Shown piece by piece: positions 10,936-21,993 of a stretch of DNA of 64,000 nt. The DNA lies in NCBI GenBank assembly GCA_033439265.1, contig JAVTVX010000034.1, positions 9,207,001-9,271,000 on the forward strand. The letters run 5' to 3'. The stretch comes from Dillenia suffruticosa. Taxonomy: Eukaryota; Streptophyta; Magnoliopsida; Dilleniales; Dilleniaceae. A model generated the notes under the pieces. The model ran no database searches, was not told where the DNA came from, and saw only the letters and a program-made list of their open reading frames with translations. Both the position numbers and the translations under genes were made by a program. Position 1 is the first letter of the stretch. Each line of letters starts with the position of its first letter.

Positions 10936-12288
10936 ATTCAACTACTAAAAGGTTATCACCCACCAAAAGAAATTTTTGAATTTTTGAAAATTGTTTTTAA
11001 CTTTTCTTATTATTTGACTATTTTTATATTAATAACAACAAATAAATTTAAATAGATAAAAATTATTTTACTTATCTTATATTTTTACTTTTTACTTTTT
11101 TAACTCTAATTTTTTATAAGATAATATTTAAATTATTATTTTTATTTATATATAGATTAATTGATTGCTTTTTTATAGTTGAAAATTTTTTCCCTTATAA
11201 ATTTATTGATATTTATATGATTTATATCATTTTTTTATGATATGTATTTGAATTATTTATTTTAAAAAATATATTTATATTATATTATAAATTTAATATT
11301 TCAATATAAAACAATAATATAAAAAGAAATATTTAAAAATAAAACAGATTTAATTAATAAAAACCGATCCTTTTTGTTTATTTAAATCTAAGCAATAAGT
11401 GATGTCAGTAAAACAATCAAACGTTAATATCAATTAACAACAACTATTAGCTATCAGTTAATTGCAAAATTTGTAATGTAAAATAAAATCAAATTAACCT
11501 GCATAATTAATTTAAAATAAATCTAATTAATTTTAATATATATTATTTAGAATATATTTATTAAACATGCATAATCAAACCGAAAATAAATAAAAAGAGG
11601 CAATTATTTAACATGATTTGTCATCCTTTACCTAAGTCCACGAAAAATCCAAATTCTTTAATTATGTAATAGAAAAAAAAAAAAAAAGACCCTTAAATAT
11701 TAACAAAACAAAAAAGGCCACCAAAACTTTAAAAAATATAAAATCTTCCATCAACTATGAAAATCTATGAATTAACCACACGTCTACTTTCATTTGTTAA
11801 ATTAATAAAAAGTAATAAAAAAATAATGTTTTATTTAAAAAATTGAGGGTGAAAAAAAAATCAAATCAACTCACCCTCTGTCTCAACCTACACTCTCCCC
11901 TCTCAATGTCCGAGTCTCTTTCTTTCCATCTCCCCTGCATCTCTCTCTCTCTCTCTCTCTCTGATCAAGCCTGCCACCGCCGTGAAGACGAAGATTGAGA
12001 CCCTATAACCTCACTGTCGAACTATCATTCAATAACATCAGGCTTGTTTACACAAAAAAAAAAAAAAAAAAAGATAAGGCTTGTCTCCGTCTTCGATGGT
12101 TAGGATCTCATACGATATGATTTTACAGATTTTTTTGCATACCCTAATGAAACTTATCTCATTATTATGTTCTTAATAGTTTTAAAATTTAAAGACGAAT
12201 TACGCAACATAATGGCACCATATCACAACTAAAGAGGGGCGAGACACTTGACTTGAACAAACCTCCTTCTAGTAAGGTGCAAGCCATC
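10936..12288. other. Intergenic, very A/T-rich
   Basis: Low-complexity A/T-rich DNA with a CT microsatellite at 11941-11962 and an A20 run at 12053-12072. No open frame or motif suggests a gene. Confidence 0.6.
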
Positions 12289-12856
12289 TAATAATTAATT
12301 ATTACAATAAGAATAATATAAGTTTGCGCAACCCAAAACAGTTGCCTCGGGAAGACTCCGAAAGGAGACAACGGAGGATCCCAAACTACCCCTTCCAGAC
12401 CAACGGGGACAAACACCTTTAGGTGAAGAAGGCTGAGCTAATGCAATCTCTTTTCAGAAAATGTGTTGGCCCCCTCAGACACAAAACATAGAGAGAGAGA
12501 GTGTGTGGCGCCAACATATCGCCGTAAGTTGTCTCCAATTCCATTTCCAATCCAAATAAAGAGGATGAAATCCTTTGTCCTATGGTTGGATCCAACGCTA
12601 ATGTTCACACCAGTGCCTTTTTTATTTTGATTTTACCTTCTGTAGTATACTAATACTCTAATTTTTGTTTTTCATACGTGTCAAACCACTCCTGTCCTCT
12701 GCACTTAAATACGAACTTATCTCCAAAAATCCAATAGAATCCCTTTTATGTACACGTGTCAATCTGGGTCTGACGCCTTCATTCTTTCTAATGCATTCTT
12801 GACACCTCGGAACACACGCCCACCCTTTTGCAATTTCAAACGTAACGCTACACAAA
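12289..12856 (+). repeat. Direct duplication A, copy 1 (~570 bp)
   Basis: Matches 14923-15511 in the same orientation along its whole length. Shared patches include CCTCGGGAAGACTCCGAAAG, CCAGACCAACGGGGACA, GGTGAAGAAGGCTGAGCT, ATATCGCCGTAAGTTGTCTC and CACTTAAATACGAACTTATC. It has no TG...CA ends, no obvious coding content and no terminal inverted repeats. Could be a segmental duplication or an unclassified repeat. Confidence 0.8.
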
Positions 12857-14922
12857 CTGAAATTGATGTGTAACATGAAAAAGTTCCGACTTATTTTGCA
12901 CAGATATAAAATATACGACTTTCATAATCATTAAAAGGTCCTGAGAATTTTACAATAATATATTGCAGTGTGAACAGAAAAAATAAGAGATACAAATTTT
13001 TTTCCCTATGAAAATAACCTTTGAAGTCCTCACAAAACAGTCTAATAATACAAATTTTTTTCTCTCGATATATTAATTTTATATTTAAATTCTTATATAA
13101 TAAAAAATAAATAAATAAAAGAAAATGACCTTTGAATTAAACCGTTAGATAAACATGGCGGCCACCAATACAGACAAGTTCACTCCTTCACTTTCATCAA
13201 ATTCTAAGTCCAAGTTACAGCACTCCACCGGTGACAGAATGCACGACATCTGTCGCCCACTGAATGATGCACTTTTGTGTGAAAGTACCGTACACCAATG
13301 TCACCTAAATTCATTTCAGCGCACTTTAATCAGCAGAAAACCGAGAAACCAATTTTTCCGAAATAAATATTGGAAATGGGTATCGGATTGCTCACGTAGA
13401 TTTGATTCGATCCAAAAAAAATTTTGAAATTTAAATTAAAACTTAATAATGGAGAGAGAGAGAGAGAGAGAGAGGAGAGAGTGGTTTTCTGGAAAAAACC
13501 AAATCCCAATTTTATCATTATTTTGAATTAAAAAAAAAAAGTGAGAAAAAGGGTTGGAAAATGAGATATATAAAATCCTTTTTTTTTAATAAACAAGAAA
13601 AGGGGGGTAGGTAGAAAACCTTTTCTTCTCAAATATCTATCTGGGGTTTGAAAATCTATACGATATATCATCATTTTAAAAGGCTCTTGGATTATGAATA
13701 CCTACGCACCAAAAAGGGTGGGTGAATAAGCCTTCAATTTTGAGATTTATATGATTATGATAATTAATTTATAGGCTTGAAAATTCAGGCTTAGTTGTTA
13801 TAAAATTATCATCGATAAATAAATAAAATCCTGTATTAACCCAACCACACAGAAATAAATTGTAGTAAAGTTGAATCCATGACAAAGTGAAGCTTCATTC
13901 AGGATGAAAACTATAATTTTTCTTGTAAACAGAAACCGAAATCCAGAATGGGAGATCACCTGGGTTATTCGAAGCCTTTCCGGGAGCTGTCGGGTTCATG
14001 ATGTCTTGGAAAACGGGTACAGAGTTGCTACGGAAGGCTTGATCCAACCCAATTCATTTGGAATTTAAATGGTAAGAGATAAAGAGGGAGTAAGTGGTTT
14101 TTTTTCGGAAAACAAACCCTGAACTCTCCTTTATTGGTAAAACAAAAACATCACTTATATATATGGTTTGAGGGCCTGAAAAATGAGATATTTTGTGTTA
14201 CCATTTTGTAAAATTATACCATATTCAAAGACATTTAGATTGTGAAATTAAGAGATACTCCATCTGTGACAGTATTAAGATCAATATATCAAATAAAAAT
14301 TAGTGATTCAGCCTTCAAAAAAATCATAGAAATTCTCATTGTATTTTATGGATGAAAATAAAAGATCCGAATTTAAATTCCAACGCAATGATACGATCTC
14401 CCTTGTTTCAATTCCACCCTTGCAGAGCGAGAGAGACAAAAGAATTGTATTAGAAATCGCTCGATAAAAGTTAGAGAGAGAAGAAGACAGAGAGAGGGAG
14501 ACAGAAAGGCAGAGACCCCAGAAAATCGTTCTGATGGTTCAACCAAAGTGTTAACGGAGGAAATTCTAAAACCTAGTCACTCTTTTAAAGCCCAAAGAGA
14601 AGCTAGGTGGGAAGACTACTGTTTTTTTCTCCCGACAAGGTGGAATCGTGTAACTTGGATTAGGAATTTGATGAAAGTGAAAAAGTGATTTTCTTAGTCA
14701 TCGGTGGCGGACTGTTCATCTATCATTGGTGGTCGGATTGTTTACCTAACTGGTAGCTTCAAAGGTCATTTTCATGGGAAGAAAAATTTGTATCCTTTGA
14801 TTTTTCTGCTCATACAACAATTGATTACTGCAAAATTTATACAAAATAAGCTTTACTCCCTCCCTCCCTCTATACGGTCTGCTTCAGAGTTGTTCAAAAC
14901 TTTGGAGTTTACGAGGATGAGT
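12857..14922. other. Interval between duplication A copies
   Basis: A/T-rich, with a GA microsatellite at 13452-13474. The segment near 13470-13520 (AGTGGTTTTCTGGAAAA) is echoed near 14093-14140 (AGTGGTTTTTTTTCGGAAAA), so parts of this interval may themselves be duplicated. Short open frames here have no recognisable product. Confidence 0.5.
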
Positions 14923-15102
14923 AATTAATTATTACAATTAGAATCATGTAAGTTCCAAAACATATGCCTCGGGAAGACTCCGAAAGGAGATAACGAAGAA
15001 TTTCCAGACCAACGGGGACATAAGCCTTGCATTGTAGGTGAAGAAGGCTGAGCTGATGCTATCTCTTTTCTGAAAATGCGTAGACCCCACAGACACAAAA
15101 CT

Positions 15103-15147
<45 letters not shown>

Positions 15148-15511
15148 GGCCAATATATCGCCGTAAGTTGTCTCCAATTCCATTCCCCATCCAACTACAG
15201 GTGATGAAAGTCATTGCCCCTTGGTTGGCTTCCAACATTAATGTTCACACCAATGCCTTTTTTATTTTCTTTTTACCCCCTGATACTAATACTCTAGTTT
15301 TGTTTTTCATGTCTGTCGATCCACTTCTGTCCTCTGCACTTAAATACGAACTTATCTCCAAAAATCCAATAACACCCCTTTTATGTACAGGTGCCAAACT
15401 GGGTCTGATGTGTTTCTTCTGCTTTCGAATGCATTGTCGACACGTCTGAATGGAGCCGTCTTAGAACCCACACCCAGCCTCTCGCAGTTTCAAACGTGTA
15501 GCTTCACAAAC
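14923..15511 (+). repeat. Direct duplication A, copy 2 (~590 bp)
   Basis: Same sequence family and orientation as 12289-12856, carrying an expanded GA tract at 15113-15142 where copy 1 has only a short one. Differences are scattered substitutions and small indels, so the duplication is not recent. The minus-strand open frame that spans the GA tract is low-complexity (Leu-Ser)n and I do not regard it as a gene. Confidence 0.8.
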
Positions 15512-16158
15512 TTGTTCCCACGTGGCATCAGCCCACCTCTTCATCGTTTCTCCCACGCTTCACGGACCGCCAGACCCTATCAGAGGTCGAATCAAAGCTA
15601 ACCCTCCACCCCAGTTTCAAACTTCAATTCGGGATATGGGATATGAGCTGAGTGGAACAAACTTCGATCCGGGACATGGGATAGGAGCTGAGTGCAATTA
15701 GGCCTTAATTCGTTTAATTAAAAATAAAAAATATATATATTATTTTAAAAGAATTGTTCATAAATAACTTCTCATATACAAAAATATAATTTTAAATTTC
15801 AATAATAAATAAAAAAAACTTTAATTCGGGATTTTGACTATGGTTTCGATTTTGACAGGCTTAGTTGCAATTCAAACCGGTATTTGTACAAATCATGCAG
15901 AAAAAGAGGAAGAAATTATATTTACTTCTTTCTTTTTGTTTATTGATAAAAAATCCTTTGATCAGATGAAAACCAGAATTTTAATTATGAATCATGGTCA
16001 TAACACTGTGTTAAATATTTGAAATTCAATTTTCGGTGCGCTTTGAAAATTTTTTAGATGATTTTTTATTTTAAAAAATAATTTTTTTGTGATTTACAAA
16101 TGAGTACCCTGTGACGGCCCTCCTTGTTGCAACAAGTGTGTGAGAGAGAAAAAAGAGA

Positions 16159-16199
<41 letters not shown>

Positions 16200-17140
16200 C
16201 CGTAGTGAGGGTTGGCAATAGCGGTGAGAAATAAAACGAGAAGAAAAAGGAACATAGAGAAAGACATAAGATAAGGGAGAAAAGAAGCAATGTTACAAGT
16301 TACAACAAGAAACTTCAAAATTATGGTTGAACTATGAATCAACATAATTGAATCACTGATTTTTTAATAATAACTAAAAAATTTATAAATTTGTTTTTAA
16401 AAATAATAAAATAATATATAAAATCAACCATCTCTTAAAAATTTAAAAATAATCACTGATTTATAAATTAATTTTTTATTTTTTATATAATTTAAAAATA
16501 AAATTTTAATATATATAAAATCAACCATCTCTTAAAATTCATATTAAATAATAAATTCAATTAAACGATCAATTTAAAAAATTGAGAGACCAGGGAGAAG
16601 AGATGGGGAATGAGAGAAGTCAACAGATTTGAGGAGAATTTTAAATATTTTGATCTATAAAAGTTTTTTAATGTCTTATATTCTAAAAGATTTAAATATT
16701 ATTATATATAAAATTTAATAAATTAAATTTTAGTTGGTTTTTTTATATATATTTGATACCATTGAATCGTGTTGATCTGTAATTTAATTATTTAGATAAT
16801 ACTTTATTCAAATCGATTCATTTTTTATTTAGATTAGGATCGAACCGACAATTTTGATGACAAATTAAAGAAGAGAGGGAGAGAATAAAGAAGAGAGGGA
16901 GAGAAGTAAGGAAAGAGAGAGTTGCACCGGCCATTATCGCTGGCAGATGTGTGAGAGGGAAGAGAAAGAGAGCAAGCAAGAGATAAGAAAACAGATAATG
17001 GTAGCCAATGAAAAATGAAGAGAGAGAGTATACAGAACATTATAAAAATGATAACTTTATATAGATGAACAAGAAAAACCGCTAATTAAAGATTACATTC
17101 TTAGTTCATCCAGAATTAAAGTTGAAAATTAGAAATCAAA
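15512..17140. other. Intergenic, with GA tract and ~100-bp tandem duplication
   Basis: Holds a GA tract at 16165-16196 and two tandem units starting AATCACTGAT at 16351 and 16451, each ending around AAATCAACCATCTCTTAAAA. A short GA-rich tandem (GAAGAGAGGGAGAGAA twice) lies at about 16870-16905. Open frames across these are low-complexity. No gene supported. Confidence 0.5.
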
Positions 17141-17405
17141 GGGAACGTTTAGCTATGAAAAACAATGATGATTTTTTAAAAAAATGAAATTGTGTTTGAA
17201 TACTCCACTTTTAAATTTTAAAAAATAAAAATTAGAAAATATCATTTTTCAATTTATAAAAAGAAATAGAGAACAGTCTTAGAATTGTTTTCTGTTATTT
17301 TCCATTATAAATAAAATTTGTATTATTAAAAAATTTTAAAATAGAAAATATGAAAAAATTAGAGATAAAAAATTAAGATACATTTTCCACAACTAAATAC
17401 ATTCT
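17141..17405. mobile_element. Candidate degenerate MITE
   Basis: The left end GGGAACGTTTAGCTATGAAAA and the reverse complement of the right end (AGAATGTATTTAGTTGTGGA) align as imperfect terminal inverted repeats of about 22 bp around an A/T-rich core. This fits a hAT-like miniature element, but the target-site duplication is not clear. Confidence 0.35.
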
Positions 17406-17468
17406 AAATTTATTTCCAATTCATAATGGAAATTGTGCCCCTTCCAAAAAAGAAAACCTTTACCAGGG

Positions 17469-17660
17469 AATTGAGCTGCAGCCCAATTGGTGAGAGGCGA
17501 CCTCCTGAGGGGGGTGTAAAGGAGTAGGTTGCGGGTTCGACGTCAAGGCCCTGCAGGGATGCGAAGGGTCGAATGACCGGCCTACAGAGACAATACCTTG
17601 AGTGAAGGTACCCGCCCGAGGGGGTAGGCTCTCACACAAAAACTCGAACTGATTCATTTC
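17469..17660 (+). mobile_element. tRNA-derived SINE-like element, separate family
   Basis: A GC-rich 190-bp island in A/T-rich DNA. It has an A-box-like GCAGCCCAATTGG at about 17476-17490 and a B-box-like GCGGGTTCGACGTC at about 17530-17545, the internal Pol III promoter arrangement of plant SINEs. The rest (GGTACCCGCCCGAGGGGGTA) resembles no gene I know. No target-site duplication was found. Confidence 0.5.
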
Positions 17661-17761
17661 GATCAGCCAGAATCTTCTTCTCAGGTGAAGCAGCAGAGAG
17701 CTTAGATGAAGCAGCAGAATCTTAGTCTGGGATTAGGTGAAGCCAACAAAACAAGGGAGAG

Positions 17762-19105
17762 TCGTGGAAAATTGAATCTTGAAAAGATTGAGAGAGAGGA
17801 GAGAGATATGGGTAAAACCAATCTTCCATCTTCTCTCTCTTACGGAAGTATTATTTAAAAAAAAAAAAAAAAAATTACCAAGTCTGACATGCAAGTCGAT
17901 CCCTACTAACGTGACAATGCCATGTCAATGTGTTGTTTGACGTGTCACTGTCATGTTAACATGTTGATAGAGACGATAATATGACAACATTGTGTGTGCA
18001 TAGTTTTAATTTGTCAGTTGATATATCTATAATTTCTATGACATTGGAAGTTAATTCAAAATTTAGCCCACCACACCGATTGATATTATATTGGCATTTA
18101 ATTTTCGTTAGTAATAAAAGGATCAAACTTATTATCATTTATAAAATTTAGATTTTTAATTATCGTATTTTAAATTTTTAAAATTAATTTATGAATATGG
18201 GATAAATTTTCCTCTTGCCAAGAATAACCGCAGTCATGAAGTATAAACCATTCCCCACCTCCCCCGAAATGGGGGGATTACTTGAGTCAATTCAAAGTCG
18301 CGATCAGGGAGATGGGATGGTAATAAAAGACGAACGACAAATCCATTAATTTCAGGATCTTGTGTGGGATTCTCCAAGTTGTGAGTTGCCATTTTCTTGT
18401 CTTTGCGGCATCATTTTTCTTTTTTTCCAAACCTTTTTCTTTAATTTTTTTTCTTCATCCACCCGTATTTAAATAATTAATTTATTAATTTTTATTGATT
18501 TGATTTGAATTAATTATTTAAGGAAATCTATCGATACCTAATTTTTAATTTTAAAATTCAAATTTAAAATCTTATTTATAAAAATTTAATATCTTTATTA
18601 TTGAATCAATAAAATATTAATTATTTTAATTTTTTAATTATGTTTTCCTTTACCTTTTCTTAATTATATTTTCATATTTTTATAGTGTGCTTGAGCTCAG
18701 ATTTTTTTTTTTTAATTTTACCTTTAATCGTCTGCTTTTCATTCCATGCTTGAAATTGTCATTTCCATAAATTTAAATATAAATAACACTTTTTCATTGT
18801 ATTTACTCAATTTTAAAATATGTGCATGCAAAAATAAAATTAATAACTACTAAAAAAGGCAAGTTTATTGAAAATAATGCACTAAAACATTTATTTTATA
18901 TTTTTAAAATTTAGCAGTAAAACATAAGCTTACATCAGAATTTAATCACAAAAATTATGAGTTTTTTTAGTTAAATGATTATTCAAATAAAAATAATTAT
19001 GAGATGCTTAATAAGAAACCAAATCTAATATAGTAAAAGAAAAAAAAAAAACTCTCTTCTTTGGTGTTACGGATGCAATGTGTAATGATCGATCGCCTGC
19101 TCAAT
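17762..19105 (+). repeat. Direct duplication B, copy 1 (~1.34 kb)
   Basis: Matches 20751-21993 in the same orientation. Shared blocks include ATGCAAGTCGATCCCT, AAACCATTCCCCACC, GTCAATTCAAAGTCGCGATC, CCATTAATTTCAGGATCTTG, TAATCGTCTGCTTTTCATTC and the closing TGGATGCAATGTGTAATGAT-type block. Not obviously an LTR: it lacks TG...CA ends and an adjacent primer-binding site. Confidence 0.82.
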
Positions 19106-20750
19106 TTTGTGCTTTTCTCCAAAAAAAAAAAAAAATCAACGCTTGAACTCTTTCTTTATATCCACTTTTAATTCTGTTCAATTTTAGTTTAGTTTGGATT
19201 TAATTTTCTTCTTTCCCTATACTGCCACATGTGTACTAATAGAATTTTGTTTCATCTCCATTAACAGCCTTCCTTCCTCTCGTACACATATGACCATCAA
19301 TTCATTGATAGATCATTTCTCTTTATATGTGTTGTAGGGGATCTTAAAATTAATGTAGAGCTAAAGAAGAGAAATTAGAATAAAGTGCATGAGATCCAGG
19401 TTCTTTAGTTCAACCGCAATATCTCACATTCATATGATATACTCGTGCATACCGTGAACAGTAATGAACCTCGTAGAAGACAATTACATAATGAGGGTAC
19501 TGGCAAAAAAATTCTCATATATCACATATTGCTCATCTATAGCCTTTGGTATGCTGGTTGACCGAGTTACGAATACCACCCGAAATTTTATTTTTTATGA
19601 ACATGATATTTACACGATTAGATCATTTACATTTTTCATAAAAAGTTTTGTCGTTTATAGAGTTGGTATCAGTCACCGAATGTAATTCGTATTTCCGTAT
19701 AATATAGTCAATATTCAAGTAACCCAAATGAAGAAGTACAATTTCCATCCATTGGTTATAATTCTTTCAAATCTATAGTTTGTAATATTACAAAATAAAT
19801 AGATATGTTTACTAATTATATGTGAGACATTTAATATATGTCTACCAATACAAATATATGAAAATAAATTTATAATATAAAAATTGTATGTGGGCTAAAT
19901 TTCTAACTCTATTAGATTTATTTGAGTTTATGTTAAGATTTAACAAAAATAGATCATTTTTCAATATTTGTGAGTTAATTGAGAAATTATTAATAGTTTT
20001 TTTTAATCATTTAATCATTTTTTATTTAGCCCCATGAGATGATTTTTTTTTTAGTGTACCATGTAGGTTCCAAGATAGTGGTGGGTCACGTAAAACTGCT
20101 TAACAACCGGCTAACGTTAGACTTGTATTAAATTAACTGTACTTATAGTTTTATATAGAAAAAAGATTTCAATTAAGTAGATTTTTATTGAAAATAACTA
20201 TTTCGATATCTTATTTCTCATTTTATTATTTTCATACAATAAAAATTTTTGTGAGATAAATTTATTACATAAAATTAATTTTTATGACAATTTTTTTCTT
20301 TTTTTAATATGATCATTTCTTTATATATAATTCTCTATTTAGTTGTGGCTACTATGTTACTAAATCTTAATTAATTTTAAAAAAAAAATTATATTGATCA
20401 CATGGATAATAATATTAATTTTTTCATGTTAAGGTGCATAAAATAAAATTAGAATTAAATTACCTAGTACATTTTATTAATTTTGTATCTCTCCTTATGT
20501 ATAAAATATTTTTTCAAAATTAATTTTATGCACAACTTTTTGAAATTTAGGGGTAGAAAATATTTTAAAATTTTTGAGAATTTTTTGAAAGAATTTTCAT
20601 TTTTTTCTTTCTGCCCCAAAAATCTTTTAAGAATTTTGTACGTTTCTTTATATACAAAATTATTTTAAAATTAATTTCATGCATAATTTTTTAATATCAT
20701 GTTCTAAATTTTTTATATTTATTTATTTATTTTACTCCAAAGATCTAAAC
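19106..20750. other. Interval between duplication B copies
   Basis: A/T-rich. Near 20490-20700, two direct repeats (ATGTATAAAATATTTTTTCA and a diverged partner near 20650) flank a potential hairpin formed by AGGGGTAGAAAAT at about 20550 and TTTCTGCCCCAAAAAT at about 20610. No gene recognised. Confidence 0.45.
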
Positions 20751-20768
20751 GTTGTGGAAGATTGAGAT

Positions 20769-20829
<61 letters not shown>

Positions 20830-21993
20830 GGAGGGGTAAAACCCGTCTTCCTTATTCTCTCTCTTATGAAAATATTATTTAAAAAATAAAAAATAAAAAC
20901 CTTTACCGAGTCTTACATGCAAGTCGATCCCTGCTAAACGTTGCACTGCCACGTCAACTTATAGATGATGTATGATTGCCACGTCATCATATGTTAACAC
21001 GCGGTACATGGTGTGTGCGTAGCGCCGATCTGACATATTAATAATTTCAATTAGCTTGGAAGTCAATTTAGAATCTGTTTCATCACATCAGTTGTCATAT
21101 CAGTTTTTAACGGCCCAGAGGATATCTTTATTAACAGAGGGACCAATTTGTGATCCCTCGTTAAATTTAGAGCATTTTATTTTAATATTTAAGCACTAAT
21201 TTATAAATTTAAGATAAATTCCCGAAATTTGTCGAGTAATTTTCGCATATCAAGAATAACCACAGTTAAGAAGTTTAAACCATTCCCCACCGCCCCCCGA
21301 AATGGGGGAGTCAATTCAAAGTCGCGATCAGGGGGATGGGATGGTAATAAAAGACGAATGACAAATCCATTAATTTCAGGATCTTGTGTGGGATTCTCCA
21401 ATTTAGGAGTTTTCTTTTGCGCCATCATTTTTCTATCCCTCCAAACCTTTTTCTTTAATTTTTTTTCTTCATCCTCGCGTATTTAAATAATTAATTTATT
21501 AATTTTAATTAATTTATTTTGAATTAACTATAAAAAAATAAATACTATTGATATCTAATTTTTTAATTCTTAAAATTCAAATTTAAAAATTTATTTATAA
21601 ACATTTAATATCTTTATTTTGAATCAATAAGACTTTGATTATTTTAAATTTTTAATTATATTTTCCTTTACCTTTTCTTAATTATTTTTCTTATTTTTAT
21701 AGTGTGCTTGAGTTGAGTTTTTTTTTTTTTTTAATTTTACCTTTAATCGTCTGCTTTTCATTCCATGCTTGAAATTATGTCATTTCCATAAATTTTAATA
21801 TAAATAACACTTTTTCATTGTATTTTCTCAATTTTAAAATATGTGCATGCAAAAATAAAAATAATTACTCAAAAATTATGAGATGCTTAATAAGAAACCA
21901 AATCTAATATAGTTAAAAGAGAGAAAAAAAAAAAAAAAACTCTCTTCTTTGGAGTTATGGATGCAATGTGTAATGATTGATCACCTCCTCAAT
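20751..21993 (+). repeat. Direct duplication B, copy 2 (~1.24 kb)
   Basis: Second copy of the block at 17762-19105, shorter mainly because an A/T-rich stretch near the end is missing. It carries an expanded GA tract at 20772-20826. Spacing between copy starts is about 3.0 kb. Scattered substitutions show that the duplication is old. Confidence 0.82.

Noticed and set aside
17762..21993. Reading duplication B as an LTR pair
   Set aside because: No TG...CA ends, primer-binding site, polypurine tract or coding region could be found.
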